DNA of 6,282 nt from Clostridiales bacterium UBA6386 (GTDB lineage: Bacteria > Bacillota > Clostridia > Oscillospirales > Oscillospiraceae), in assembly GCA_002437585.1 (NCBI GenBank), contig DJQM01000027.1, positions 1-6,282 of the forward strand. The letters run 5' to 3'. Below are positions 1-5,191 of the stretch, in pieces (positions within the stretch are counted from its first letter, which is position 1; every line of letters starts with the position of its first letter). Under the pieces are notes generated by a model. It made no database searches. It was not told the DNA's origin and saw only the letters and a list, made by a program, of their open reading frames with translations. The position numbers were made by a program, and so were the translations under genes.

Positions 1-124
1 CGGACACATCTGACGATGCGTCCATCCTGCAACCTGTCATATGCCACATCGATTTTTTTCCTCTTTCATTGGGTCATATCTATTTACAGCACAGAAATTC
101 CGGAAAATTTTTTGAATTTGCCTC
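1..124. other. non-coding stretch upstream of the transporter promoter
   Basis: No convincing gene is present on either strand. Positions 2-23 can fold into a short hairpin (GGAC/GTCC and CATC/GATG separated by an A-C mismatch, loop TGAC). It has no adjacent T-run, so I do not call it a terminator. Bases 95-119 are very AT-rich with an AAATTC/GAATTT inverted repeat just upstream of the -35 element, where an UP element would sit. The stretch may be the tail of an intergenic region belonging to a gene left of the window. Confidence 0.5.
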
Positions 125-153
125 TTGACAAATGATTTCCGATGGTGTATAAA
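125..153 (+). promoter_or_regulatory. sigma-A promoter for the T-box/ABC importer operon
   Basis: A perfect -35 hexamer TTGACA (125-130) is followed after 17 bp by TATAAA (148-153), five of six matching the consensus -10. Transcription would begin near 160, just before the T-box leader. The AT-rich run immediately upstream (about 103-119) could act as an UP element. The near-ideal promoter fits a system regulated mainly by downstream attenuation rather than by initiation. Confidence 0.85.
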
Positions 154-159
154 AAGAAC

Positions 160-438
160 AACTTCAAACAGCAAACCACAGACGCGGAAGTAAAGCTGCA
201 AGCGCATCCACAGAGAGTTTCCCACAGCTGAGAGGGAAGCGAAAAGCGGGGCAGCAAATGGGCCGCCGAGGGCAGAGGGAAAGAGCGTGGGCTTGAGTAT
301 CTTCTGACGCATTGCCGGCGTTATTGGGCAGGCGGCGTGTTGGCGCCGGTCGAGCGGTCGGTTTTACCGGCAAACAAGGTGGTACCGCAGAATTGTATTT
401 TCTGTCCTTGTTCCCTTCGGGGAACAAGGACTTTTTTA
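160..438 (+). promoter_or_regulatory. T-box riboswitch leader (tRNA-sensing transcription antitermination)
   Basis: T-box leaders bind a specific uncharged tRNA and then switch from terminator to antiterminator. Stem I closes with GCG (184-186) and CGC (308-310) beside GA and TGA bases suited to a kink-turn. It has an AGTA specifier-loop motif (189-192), AGAGAG (212-217) and GCTG (227-230, the GNUG motif). The T-box core AAGGTGGTACCGC (376-388) contains TGGT (380-383), which pairs with the tRNA 3' end. AACAAGG (373-379) pairs with CCTTGTT (406-412) and CAGAA (388-392) with TTCTG (400-404) to form the antiterminator. This excludes the terminator at 404-438. A Stem II/III region lies between (CCGGCG 315-320 with CGCCGG 344-349; CGGT 359-362 with ACCG 366-369). 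The specifier is TAT (298-300) or the overlapping ATC (299-301), and no TGG lies there. The leader start is inferred from the promoter. Confidence 0.93.
404..438 (+). terminator. T-box regulated intrinsic terminator
   Basis: A perfect 12-bp stem (404-415 with 420-431) is capped by a TTCG tetraloop and followed by six T, A, then more T. Its 5' arm contains CCTTGTT, the same bases used by the antiterminator, so the two structures are mutually exclusive. With charged tRNA, transcription should stop here before the transporter genes. Confidence 0.95.
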
Positions 439-495
439 TTTTTGGAAACGCAAAATTCGCTGTCGGTGTTTGCCGATTGCATCAGAGCTTTCCAG

Positions 496-543
496 TAAGG
501 AGTGGCACATATGTTAAAAAAGCTACCGGGGAGACGATGGTGA
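496..543 (+). CDS. putative 10-codon leader peptide MLKKLPGRRW
   Basis: The coding part is 511-543, ATG to TGA. A strong ribosome binding site TAAGGAG (496-502) sits 8 nt before the ATG, as good as those of the operon genes. The peptide is basic, has two adjacent Arg codons (AGA, CGA) and ends with Trp directly before the stop. GATGGTGA (536-543), which includes the Trp and stop codons, is complementary to TCACCATC (575-582); the stem can extend to 533-543/575-585 with one mismatch. This stem lies just ahead of the binding-protein gene's ribosome binding site. The layout resembles a translated regulatory leader. I do not recognise the peptide, and chance or a decayed former start region remains possible. 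Confidence 0.4.
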
Positions 544-595
544 CGCTGGACTGACCATTCAACCAAAAACACATTCACCATCATCTTTGAACTTG

Positions 596-603
596 AAAAG
601 GAG
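596..603 (+). promoter_or_regulatory. ribosome binding site fixing the lipoprotein start
   Basis: AAAAGGAG lies 7 nt upstream of ATG 611. An in-frame TTG at 587 could lengthen the protein by 8 residues. That would place this site inside the coding region and bury the signal peptide behind MNLKRSIL, so 611 is preferred. Confidence 0.85.
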
Positions 604-610
604 TATTCTT

Positions 611-1657
611 ATGAAAAAGATCACTGCTGTTATTTCTTCCCTGATCCTGTCCGTCTCTTTGCTCGCCGGCTGCGGCGCGTCCTCCGCTCCCGCCGCCACA
701 ACCGCCCCCGCTGCTGCCCCCGCGGCCACCGTTGCCGCCGAGACTGCCGCCGAAACCACCGAGGTCAAGAGCTTCTCCGTGGCCATCGTCCAGCAGCTGT
801 CCCACTCCTCCCTGGATGAAATCCACGAGGCCATCTCCGCCGAGCTGAAGGCCAGAGCCGAAGCCGCCGGTGTGGAGCTGACCATCTCCGACTACAACGG
901 TCAGAACGACACCACCATGCTGGGTCAGATTGCCGCTCAGGCTCTGGACGACAAGGTGGACATGATCATCCCCATCGCCACCCTGGCCGCCCAGACCGTT
1001 GTCACCGCCGCCGAGGGCACCGGCACCCCCATCGTTTACGCCGCCTGCTCCGACCCGGAAACCGCCGGTCTGACCGGCCTGGACAACGTCACCGGCACCT
1101 CCGACGCGCTGAACACCCCCTTCATTCTGGACATGATGCTGGCCGTGAACCCGGAAGTCAAGACCGTGGGTCTGCTGTTCAGCAACTCTGAGGACAACTC
1201 CACCACCGCCATTGCCGAAGCCAAGAAGTATCTGGACGAGAAGGGCATTGCCTATCTGGAAAAGACCGGCAACACCACCGACGAAATCGTCGCCGCAGCC
1301 GCTTCCCTGGTTGGCCGGGTCGACGCCGTGTTCACCCCCACCGACAACCGGGTCATGGACGCTGAGGTGGCCGTGGCTGAGATCCTGAATGAGGCCGGTA
1401 TTCCCCACTACACCGGTGCCGACTCCTTCGTCCAGTCCGGTGCCTTTGCCACCTGCGGCGTCAACTACACCGAGCTTGGCAAGTACACCGCCGACATGGC
1501 CTTCGACATTCTGGAAGGCGGTGCCGTGCCTGAGTTCCATGTGATGGACGGCGGCATCATCACCGTGAACACCGACGCGGCCAAGACCCTGGGCATTGAC
1601 TACAGCGTGTTCTCCACCATGGCAAACACGGTCAACGAGGTGACCACCGCAAAATAA
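611..1657 (+). CDS. ABC transporter substrate-binding lipoprotein (ABC_sub_bind / TrpX family)
   Basis: This 348-residue extracytoplasmic binding protein would capture a small substrate, probably an amino acid, and deliver it to the permease encoded next. Residues 1-20 form a lipoprotein signal peptide with lipobox LLAGC, and Cys21 would be lipidated. An Ala/Pro/Thr-rich linker (about 22-55) tethers the domain. From about residue 58 it follows the two-lobe ABC_sub_bind fold, with VAIVQQLSHSSLDEIHEA, GQNDTTMLGQIAAQ, IPIATLAAQTVV, PIVYAACSDPETAGL, VTGTSDA, VGLLFSNSEDNS, VFTPTDNRVMDAEV and GVNYTELGKYTADMA in order. This is the family of streptococcal TrpX, usually Trp-linked. The T-box upstream argues for Tyr or Ile here, so no gene symbol is given. 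The protein has no obvious Trp residue. Start chosen by the ribosome binding site at 596-603 and by the signal peptide. Family call is firm; substrate is inference. Confidence 0.92.
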   Translation: MKKITAVISSLILSVSLLAGCGASSAPAATTAPAAAPAATVAAETAAETTEVKSFSVAIVQQLSHSSLDEIHEAISAELKARAEAAGVELTISDYNGQNDTTMLGQIAAQALDDKVDMIIPIATLAAQTVVTAAEGTGTPIVYAACSDPETAGLTGLDNVTGTSDALNTPFILDMMLAVNPEVKTVGLLFSNSEDNSTTAIAEAKKYLDEKGIAYLEKTGNTTDEIVAAAASLVGRVDAVFTPTDNRVMDAEVAVAEILNEAGIPHYTGADSFVQSGAFATCGVNYTELGKYTADMAFDILEGGAVPEFHVMDGGIITVNTDAAKTLGIDYSVFSTMANTVNEVTTAK

Positions 1658-1667
1658 CAGATTTCTT

Positions 1668-1710
1668 CCGGCTGCAGGCGGGTTCTTCCCCGCCTGCTTC
1701 CGGCCGTTTT
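1668..1710 (+). terminator. intercistronic hairpin, possible partial terminator or mRNA-stabilising stem
   Basis: GCAGGCGGG (1674-1682) pairs with CCCGCCTGC (1689-1697). Outer CCGG arms (1668-1671 and 1700-1703) extend the stem across a 2x2 internal loop. CCGTTTT follows, a short T-run. It lies ten bases after the binding-protein stop. Such a hairpin commonly lets the binding protein be made in excess of the membrane parts. The T-run is too short for full termination. Confidence 0.55.
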
Positions 1711-1728
1711 CCATGAAAATCCCCTTCC

Positions 1729-1744
1729 GGCAATGGGCATTGCC
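1729..1744 (+). repeat. small hairpin before the permease ribosome binding site
   Basis: GGCAAT (1729-1734) pairs perfectly with ATTGCC (1739-1744) around a GGGC loop. It ends 8 nt before the permease ribosome binding site TAAGGAG (1753-1759). It could tune translation or block 3' exonucleases, but a 6-bp stem can arise by chance. Confidence 0.35.
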
Positions 1745-1767
1745 CCACAAATTAAGGAGTTGATTCC

Positions 1768-2658
1768 ATGATTTCTTCCGCCATTGTTTTCAGCGCGCTG
1801 GAGCTGGGTTTTATCTACGCTTTGGTCGCCCTGGCACTGTTTCTCAGCTTCCGGGTGCTGAACATCGCCGATATGACCACCGACGGGGCCTTTACCCTGG
1901 GCTGCGCCGTGTCCGCCACCTTCGCCGTGGCCGGAAGCCCCCTGCTGGGCATTCCCGCCGCCATGCTGGCCGGTGCCTGCGCCGGAGCGGTCACAGCCTT
2001 TTTGCAGACCAAGCTGCGCATCCCCTCCATTCTTGCGGGCATCATCACCAACACCGGTCTGTACACCGTGAATCTTGCGGTCATGGGCTTCTCCTCCAAC
2101 GTAAACATGATGCGCGCTGACACCCTGTTTTCCCTGCTTCAGCCGATCTTGGGCAAGACCTTCGGGAAAATCATTCCCGTGGCACTGATCACCCTGCTGG
2201 CAGGGCTTCTGCTGACCCTGTTCCTGAAGACCCGGATCGGTCTTTCCATCCGGGCCACCGGCGATAACCCGGACATGGTTCGGGCCTCCTCCATCAATAC
2301 GGGCTTTACCATCACCGTCGGCCTGTGCATTTCCAACTCCCTGACCGCCCTGTCCGGGGCAGTGCTGGCGCAGTATCAGAAAACCGCCGATATCAACCTG
2401 GGCACCGGCATGGTCATCATCGGCCTGGCCTCCCTGATTATCGGCGAGACCCTGATGCCCAAGGGCAAGACCTGGGTGAAAATTCTGGGAGCCGTCGTCG
2501 GCTCTCTGGTTTACCGGTTCATCATTGCCATCGCCCTGCGGCTGGATCTGCCCAGCGAATGCCTGAAGCTGATCTCCGCCGTCATCGTGGCACTGGCCAT
2601 CGGCCTGCCTGCCATCCAGGCAGGACTCAGGCCCAAAACCAGCCAGGGAGGAAAGTAA
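1768..2658 (+). CDS. ABC transporter permease (TrpY-like, COG4120 / BPD_transp_2)
   Basis: This 296-residue integral membrane protein would form the translocation channel of the importer. It starts with a hydrophobic segment (about 5-30). Next come LNIADMTTDGAFTLG (about 31-45), characteristic of this permease branch and of related branched-chain amino acid permeases, then further long apolar stretches (about 48-75, 85-112, 126-152, 170-195, 205-230, 240-285). A cytoplasmic loop has RATGDNPDMVRASS (about 163-176), where EAA-like contacts with the ATPase are expected. TAALD-like motifs are absent, so it is not a fused ATPase. The ribosome binding site TAAGGAG (1753-1759) sits 8 nt before ATG. 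Its stop is separated from the ATPase ATG by one base, showing a tight operon. A single permease gene implies a homodimer in the complex. Confidence 0.92.
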   Translation: MISSAIVFSALELGFIYALVALALFLSFRVLNIADMTTDGAFTLGCAVSATFAVAGSPLLGIPAAMLAGACAGAVTAFLQTKLRIPSILAGIITNTGLYTVNLAVMGFSSNVNMMRADTLFSLLQPILGKTFGKIIPVALITLLAGLLLTLFLKTRIGLSIRATGDNPDMVRASSINTGFTITVGLCISNSLTALSGAVLAQYQKTADINLGTGMVIIGLASLIIGETLMPKGKTWVKILGAVVGSLVYRFIIAIALRLDLPSECLKLISAVIVALAIGLPAIQAGLRPKTSQGGK

Positions 2659-2659
2659 C

Positions 2660-3454
2660 ATGCTGAAAATCACGAATATTTCCAAAACCTTCAACCCGGG
2701 CACCATCAACGAAAAGAAGGCTCTGACCGACCTGAGCCTGCATCTGGCGAAAGGCGATTTCGTCACCATTCTTGGCTCCAACGGCGCAGGCAAGTCCACC
2801 CTCTTCAACGCCATCGCCGGAACCTTTCCGGTGGATCGGGGCACCATCGTGCTGGACGGAAAAAACATCACCAGCCTGCCGGACTACAAGCGCAGCAAAT
2901 TCATCGGGCGCATGTTCCAGGATCCCCTGAAGGGCACCGCCCCCAGCATGACCATCGAGGAAAACCTGGCTCTTGCCTACATGCGGGCAAGCTCCGGCAC
3001 CAACCCCTTCTCCGTGATCTCCAGAGCCGACCGGGCGGAGTTCCGGGAGCGGCTGAGTCAGCTGGGGCTGGGGCTGGAGGATCGGATGGGAAATCCCGTA
3101 GGTCTTCTCTCCGGCGGCCAGCGGCAGGCGTTGACGCTGCTCATGGCCACCATGGTCACCCCAAAGCTGCTTCTGCTGGACGAACACACTGCCGCCCTGG
3201 ATCCTGCCACTGCGGACAAAGTGCTGTCTCTCACCCGGCAGATTGTGGCTGACCACGGCATCACCTGCCTGATGATTACACATAACATTCCCTCTGCTCT
3301 GTCCCTGGGCAACCGGACGATCATGATGAGGGGCGGCTCCATCGTTCTGGAGCTGGGCGGCAAGACCCGGGAGGGCATGACCCCGGAGGCGCTGCTGAAG
3401 CTCTTCCACCAGCAGGGCATCAGCAACGACCGGATCGAGCTCAGCGCGGAATAG
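2660..3454 (+). CDS. ABC transporter ATP-binding protein (TrpZ-like, COG1101)
   Basis: This 264-residue cytoplasmic ATPase would power the importer as a homodimer. All catalytic motifs are present: Walker A GSNGAGKST (39-47), Q-loop Gln87 in MFQDP, signature LSGGQ (150-154), Walker B LLLLDE (170-175), D-loop AALDP (178-182) and switch His208 in MITHN. The Walker B is followed by His176 rather than the commoner Pro (LLLDEH), as I recall for this COG1101 branch. The start is one base after the permease stop, with AGGGAGG (2645-2651) 8 nt upstream and inside the permease end, so the two are translationally coupled. Length is normal and the gene looks intact. Substrate specificity is set by the binding protein, not by this subunit. 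Confidence 0.94.
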   Translation: MLKITNISKTFNPGTINEKKALTDLSLHLAKGDFVTILGSNGAGKSTLFNAIAGTFPVDRGTIVLDGKNITSLPDYKRSKFIGRMFQDPLKGTAPSMTIEENLALAYMRASSGTNPFSVISRADRAEFRERLSQLGLGLEDRMGNPVGLLSGGQRQALTLLMATMVTPKLLLLDEHTAALDPATADKVLSLTRQIVADHGITCLMITHNIPSALSLGNRTIMMRGGSIVLELGGKTREGMTPEALLKLFHQQGISNDRIELSAE

Positions 3455-3469
3455 CGGCGTGTCGCCGCT
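3453..3469 (+). repeat. hairpin at the end of the ABC operon
   Basis: AGCGGCG (3453-3459) pairs with CGCCGCT (3463-3469) around a TGT loop and overlaps the last bases of the ATPase stop codon. No T-run follows, so it is more likely an mRNA 3'-end stabiliser or pause site than a full terminator. The true operon end may be the terminator at 3688-3724. Confidence 0.5.
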
Positions 3470-3497
3470 GACAGCGCGTGCACAGCTGGTCTATAAT
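3468..3497 (+). promoter_or_regulatory. candidate promoter for a small RNA
   Basis: CTGACA (3468-3473, five of six matching TTGACA) is followed after 18 bp by a perfect TATAAT (3492-3497). A start near 3504 is expected. It lies inside an inverted repeat, GTGCAC-A-GCTGG (3478-3489) against CCAGC-C-GTGCAC (3530-3541). The only thing downstream before a strong terminator is non-coding, so the product would be an untranslated RNA. Confidence 0.55.
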
Positions 3498-3558
3498 GGA
3501 TAGGCCATTGGGCACCGCTCGGTATCGTTCCAGCCGTGCACTTGAATAGAAGTTGTCC

Positions 3559-3651
3559 TTGCGAACCAGTGTGGTGCTCCGCGCAGCGAATCAAAATCCG
3601 AATGACTGCCGGTGGCAGTCATACCTTGATTCATTCACACTGGTGTGGCAA
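3559..3651. repeat. long imperfect palindrome, likely dispersed intergenic repeat
   Basis: The element is bounded by TTGC (3559-3562) and GCAA (3648-3651) and contains three nested perfect arms of 9, 7 and 9 bp. Its ends, TTGCGAACCAGTGTG and CACACTGGTGTGGCAATC, have the form of short palindromic elements that I recall being repeated between genes of Oscillospiraceae and other Clostridia. Only one copy is in the window, so repetition is not shown here. Loop asymmetry (14 bases at 3574-3587 against 3 at 3633-3635) marks it as an imperfect rod. Confidence 0.5.
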
Positions 3652-3687
3652 TCCCCCGGTAAATCCGGGAACCCATGAAAAATCTAT

Positions 3688-3724
3688 GCAGGGGACGATG
3701 TTCGCATCGTCCCCTGCTTTTTTT
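3688..3724 (+). terminator. strong intrinsic terminator
   Basis: A perfect 13-bp stem, GCAGGGGACGATG (3688-3700) with CATCGTCCCCTGC (3705-3717), is capped by TTCG and followed by seven T. It would end the candidate small RNA, any read-through from the ABC operon, or both. It insulates the sigma-factor operon. Confidence 0.95.
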
Positions 3725-3732
3725 GCATTTTT

Positions 3733-3771
3733 TGCAACCGGGCTTGATTTTTGTCGAGTATATTATATAGT
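3733..3771 (+). promoter_or_regulatory. promoter region of the sigma/anti-sigma operon
   Basis: Two overlapping readings are possible. A housekeeping-type promoter has TTGATT (3744-3749), a 16-bp spacer and TATAGT (3766-3771). An ECF-type promoter has TGCAAC (3733-3738), 16 bp and CGAGTA (3755-3760), which resembles the AAC / CGT pattern of ECF autoregulated promoters. Both sit between the upstream terminator and the ribosome binding site. The second would make the sigma factor self-activating; this is inference. Confidence 0.5.
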
Positions 3772-3780
3772 AAAGGAAAG

Positions 3781-3788
3781 AAAGGAGG
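3781..3788 (+). promoter_or_regulatory. ribosome binding site fixing the sigma-factor start
   Basis: AAAGGAGG, nearly full anti-16S complementarity, lies 7 nt before ATG 3796. The frame is open back to a TTG at 3751. That earlier start would lie within the promoter region and has no binding site, so 3796 is preferred. Confidence 0.9.
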
Positions 3789-3795
3789 CGGCATT

Positions 3796-4356
3796 ATGGA
3801 AGACGAGCAGATCGTAGCTCTCTACTGGGAGCGAAATGAACGGGCCATTTCGGAAACCGAGGCCAAGTACGACCGTTACCTGCAAAAAATTGCCAACAAT
3901 ATTCTGAACAACCTGGACGACAGCCAGGAAAGCGTCAACGACACCTACCTTGCCGCCTGGCAGTCCATGCCGCCCCACAGGCCTAACGTGCTGTCGGCGT
4001 ATCTGGCCAAGCTGACCCGGCGGATCTCCATCGACCTGTTCCGCTACCGGACGCGAGCCAAACGGCAGGCTTCGGAATACGCCGTTTCTCTGGAGGAGCT
4101 GTCCGACTGCGTTTCCGGGGGCAACACCCCTGAGGAGATCGTGAGCGCCAAGGCTCTGACCGATGCCATCGGGGTGTATCTTCGCACCCAGAGCCAGCAG
4201 ACCCAGGCAGCCTTTCTGGGACGGTACTACTTTCTTGACCCGGTGAAGGAGATTGCCGCCTATCTGGGGATCACGGAGAGCAAGGCCAAGACGCTGCTGC
4301 ATCGCACCCGTCTTGGCCTGAAGGAATATCTGGAAAAGGAGGGCTTCTGCCTATGA
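3796..4356 (+). CDS. ECF-type RNA polymerase sigma-70 factor
   Basis: This 186-residue protein should direct RNA polymerase to a small set of promoters in response to a signal relayed by its partner. Region 2 spans about residues 20-90. It includes LDDSQESVNDTYLAAWQSMP (about 40-59), the core-binding and -10 recognition helices, then RRISIDLFRYRTRAKR (75-90). A variable linker (about 91-118) leads to region 4 (about 120-182). There, LDPVKEIAAYLGITESKAKTLLHR (147-170) is the helix-turn-helix expected to read the -35 element. Regions 1 and 3 are absent and the length is normal for the ECF class. The stop overlaps the next start (ATGA), so the downstream membrane protein is cotranslated. I cannot assign an ECF subgroup or regulon. 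Confidence 0.9.
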   Translation: MEDEQIVALYWERNERAISETEAKYDRYLQKIANNILNNLDDSQESVNDTYLAAWQSMPPHRPNVLSAYLAKLTRRISIDLFRYRTRAKRQASEYAVSLEELSDCVSGGNTPEEIVSAKALTDAIGVYLRTQSQQTQAAFLGRYYFLDPVKEIAAYLGITESKAKTLLHRTRLGLKEYLEKEGFCL

Positions 4357-5045
4357 CCGGCGAACAATTTCACGACGCGCTGACATTGCTCCCCGAAGAC
4401 CTGATCGCCAGGGCGGACGAAATCCGGAGCCGAAAGCCGAAAATCATCCGCTGGCGGCGGTACGCCTCCCTGGCCGCCTGCTGCGCCCTGCTGGTTCTGT
4501 GCGGGGTACTCTACCAGAACCGGCAGGCAAAAAGCGCATCCAGCGAAATGGACAAGTCCTACTGCGCGGCGAATGCGGCACCGGAAATGGCAGAAGCCCC
4601 CCAGGCTCCTGCCTCCGGGAAGCTTGGGGACAGGGAAGCCGCAGGTGCCGCCCCGGTCTGTCTGGAGGTGTCCAATCTTTCCGGTGCGGCGGCAGACGCC
4701 GGCTTCCCAGAGACGGCTCTGTTTGACAGCCGGGAGGCACTGGAAGAACGCCTGACGGAAATGGGCAAATATTATGAGGTTTCCGGGCTGGAAGCCGCTT
4801 GTGAAAGCTTTGACAATGACTTCTTCACGTCTGAAGACCTGCTTCTGATTTTCTCCCGGAATGTGACGGGGATTTGCGAATTCCGGGACATCACCTGGAC
4901 GCCGAACGGCTGCACCGTCAAAATTGCTGTGTGCCGCAATGACAGCGAGGAAAGTACCAATTTCGCCACCCTGATTTCCGTCCCCAAGGGAGAAATTTTT
5001 CCAGGAAACGTGACCGTCGTCTATATCACCGACACAAATCCCTGA
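4353..5045 (+). CDS. single-pass membrane protein, probable anti-sigma factor
   Basis: This 230-residue protein is cotranslated with the sigma factor through an ATGA overlap (4353-4356), the usual arrangement for an anti-sigma factor. Residues 1-36 are a short cytoplasmic tail (DALTLLPEDLIARADEIRSR, ending in basic KIIRWRR). Residues 37-54 (YASLAACCALLVLCGVLY) form one membrane helix. About 175 residues lie outside the cell: a low-complexity Ala/Glu/Pro linker (about 58-100), then a folded-looking domain (about 103-228). The tail lacks the HxxxCxxC zinc motif of ZAS anti-sigma factors. No enzyme motif or known sensor domain is recognised. Anti-sigma activity is inferred from gene order and topology; a sigma-dependent membrane sensor or effector is the alternative. 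Confidence 0.65.
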   Translation: MTGEQFHDALTLLPEDLIARADEIRSRKPKIIRWRRYASLAACCALLVLCGVLYQNRQAKSASSEMDKSYCAANAAPEMAEAPQAPASGKLGDREAAGAAPVCLEVSNLSGAAADAGFPETALFDSREALEERLTEMGKYYEVSGLEAACESFDNDFFTSEDLLLIFSRNVTGICEFRDITWTPNGCTVKIAVCRNDSEESTNFATLISVPKGEIFPGNVTVVYITDTNP

Positions 5046-5070
5046 AAAACAGGACTTGTCGAAAGTCCTC
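5045..5070 (+). terminator. hairpin after the anti-sigma gene, possibly a terminator cut by the insertion sequence
   Basis: AGGACTT (5051-5057) pairs with AAGTCCT (5063-5069), loop GTCGA, preceded by AAAAAC (5045-5050). A bidirectional terminator would continue GTTTTT after the second arm. Instead the sequence reads CAAAAG. The match is lost exactly at the end of the stem, which could mark the edge of the insertion sequence. No T-run remains, so termination would be weak. Confidence 0.35.
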
Positions 5071-5142
5071 AAAAGACTAACTATTAAAAGTCAAGTTCCA
5101 ATTTAGCGGTGGTGGTGCGAAAACTTAAACGCAAAAACGGTA

Positions 5143-5187
5143 TGACAAACAGAGCGTCGTTGACGGCGCTCTAAGAAAGGTTTGTCA
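5143..5187 (-). repeat. stem-loop in the non-coding end of the IS110 element
   Basis: TGACAAAC (5143-5150) pairs with GTTTGTCA (5180-5187), and AGAGCG (5151-5156) with CGCTCT (5167-5172). A seven-base bulge (5173-5179) sits on one side, and a few further inner pairs lead to a TTGA loop. It begins five bases after the transposase stop codon in the transposase direction. On the minus strand a TACCGTTTTTG run follows, so a terminator is possible. Part of a guide (bridge/seek) RNA is the other option. Confidence 0.5.
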
Positions 5188-5191
5188 GAGT

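Larger units (their letters stand above)
3504..3724 (+). ncRNA. candidate structured small RNA (about 220 nt), unknown family
   Basis: The unit runs from the expected start of the promoter at 3468-3497 to the terminator T-run ending 3724, with no credible reading frame. It holds a three-tier nested stem: ACCAGTGTG 3565-3573 with CACACTGGT 3636-3644, GAATCAA 3588-3594 with TTGATTC 3626-3632, and ATGACTGCC 3602-3610 with GGCAGTCAT 3614-3622. A CCCGG/CCGGG hairpin (3655-3669) and the terminator hairpin follow. I could not match it to 6S, SRP, tmRNA or RNase P RNA. It may instead be the structured 3' tail of the ABC operon mRNA, or an intergenic repeat next to a terminator. Function unknown. Confidence 0.4.

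Noticed and set aside
2..23. Hairpin as terminator of an upstream gene
   Set aside because: Short stem with a mismatch and no T-run next to it.
312..554. Plus-strand open frame of 80 codons through the T-box leader
   Set aside because: It runs across the riboswitch and terminator, whose bases are explained by RNA structure; no family resemblance.
581..1750. Long minus-strand open frame opposite the binding-protein gene, rich in Gly, Val and His
   Set aside because: Composition is the mirror of a GC-rich coding strand; no ribosome binding site or recognisable motifs, while the plus strand has a full lipoprotein family match.
1600..3409. Minus-strand open frames opposite the permease and ATPase
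   Set aside because: Low-complexity Gly/Gln/Asp-rich translations and no motifs; the plus-strand genes carry complete ABC signatures.
3504..3724. 6S, SRP, tmRNA or RNase P RNA
   Set aside because: No closing stem joining both ends around a central bubble (6S), no SRP loop motif, no tag frame or CCA end, no RNase P core motifs.
4444..4768. Several short open frames on both strands within the anti-sigma gene
   Set aside because: They arise from the Ala/Pro/Gly-rich linker region and lack binding sites or recognisable content.
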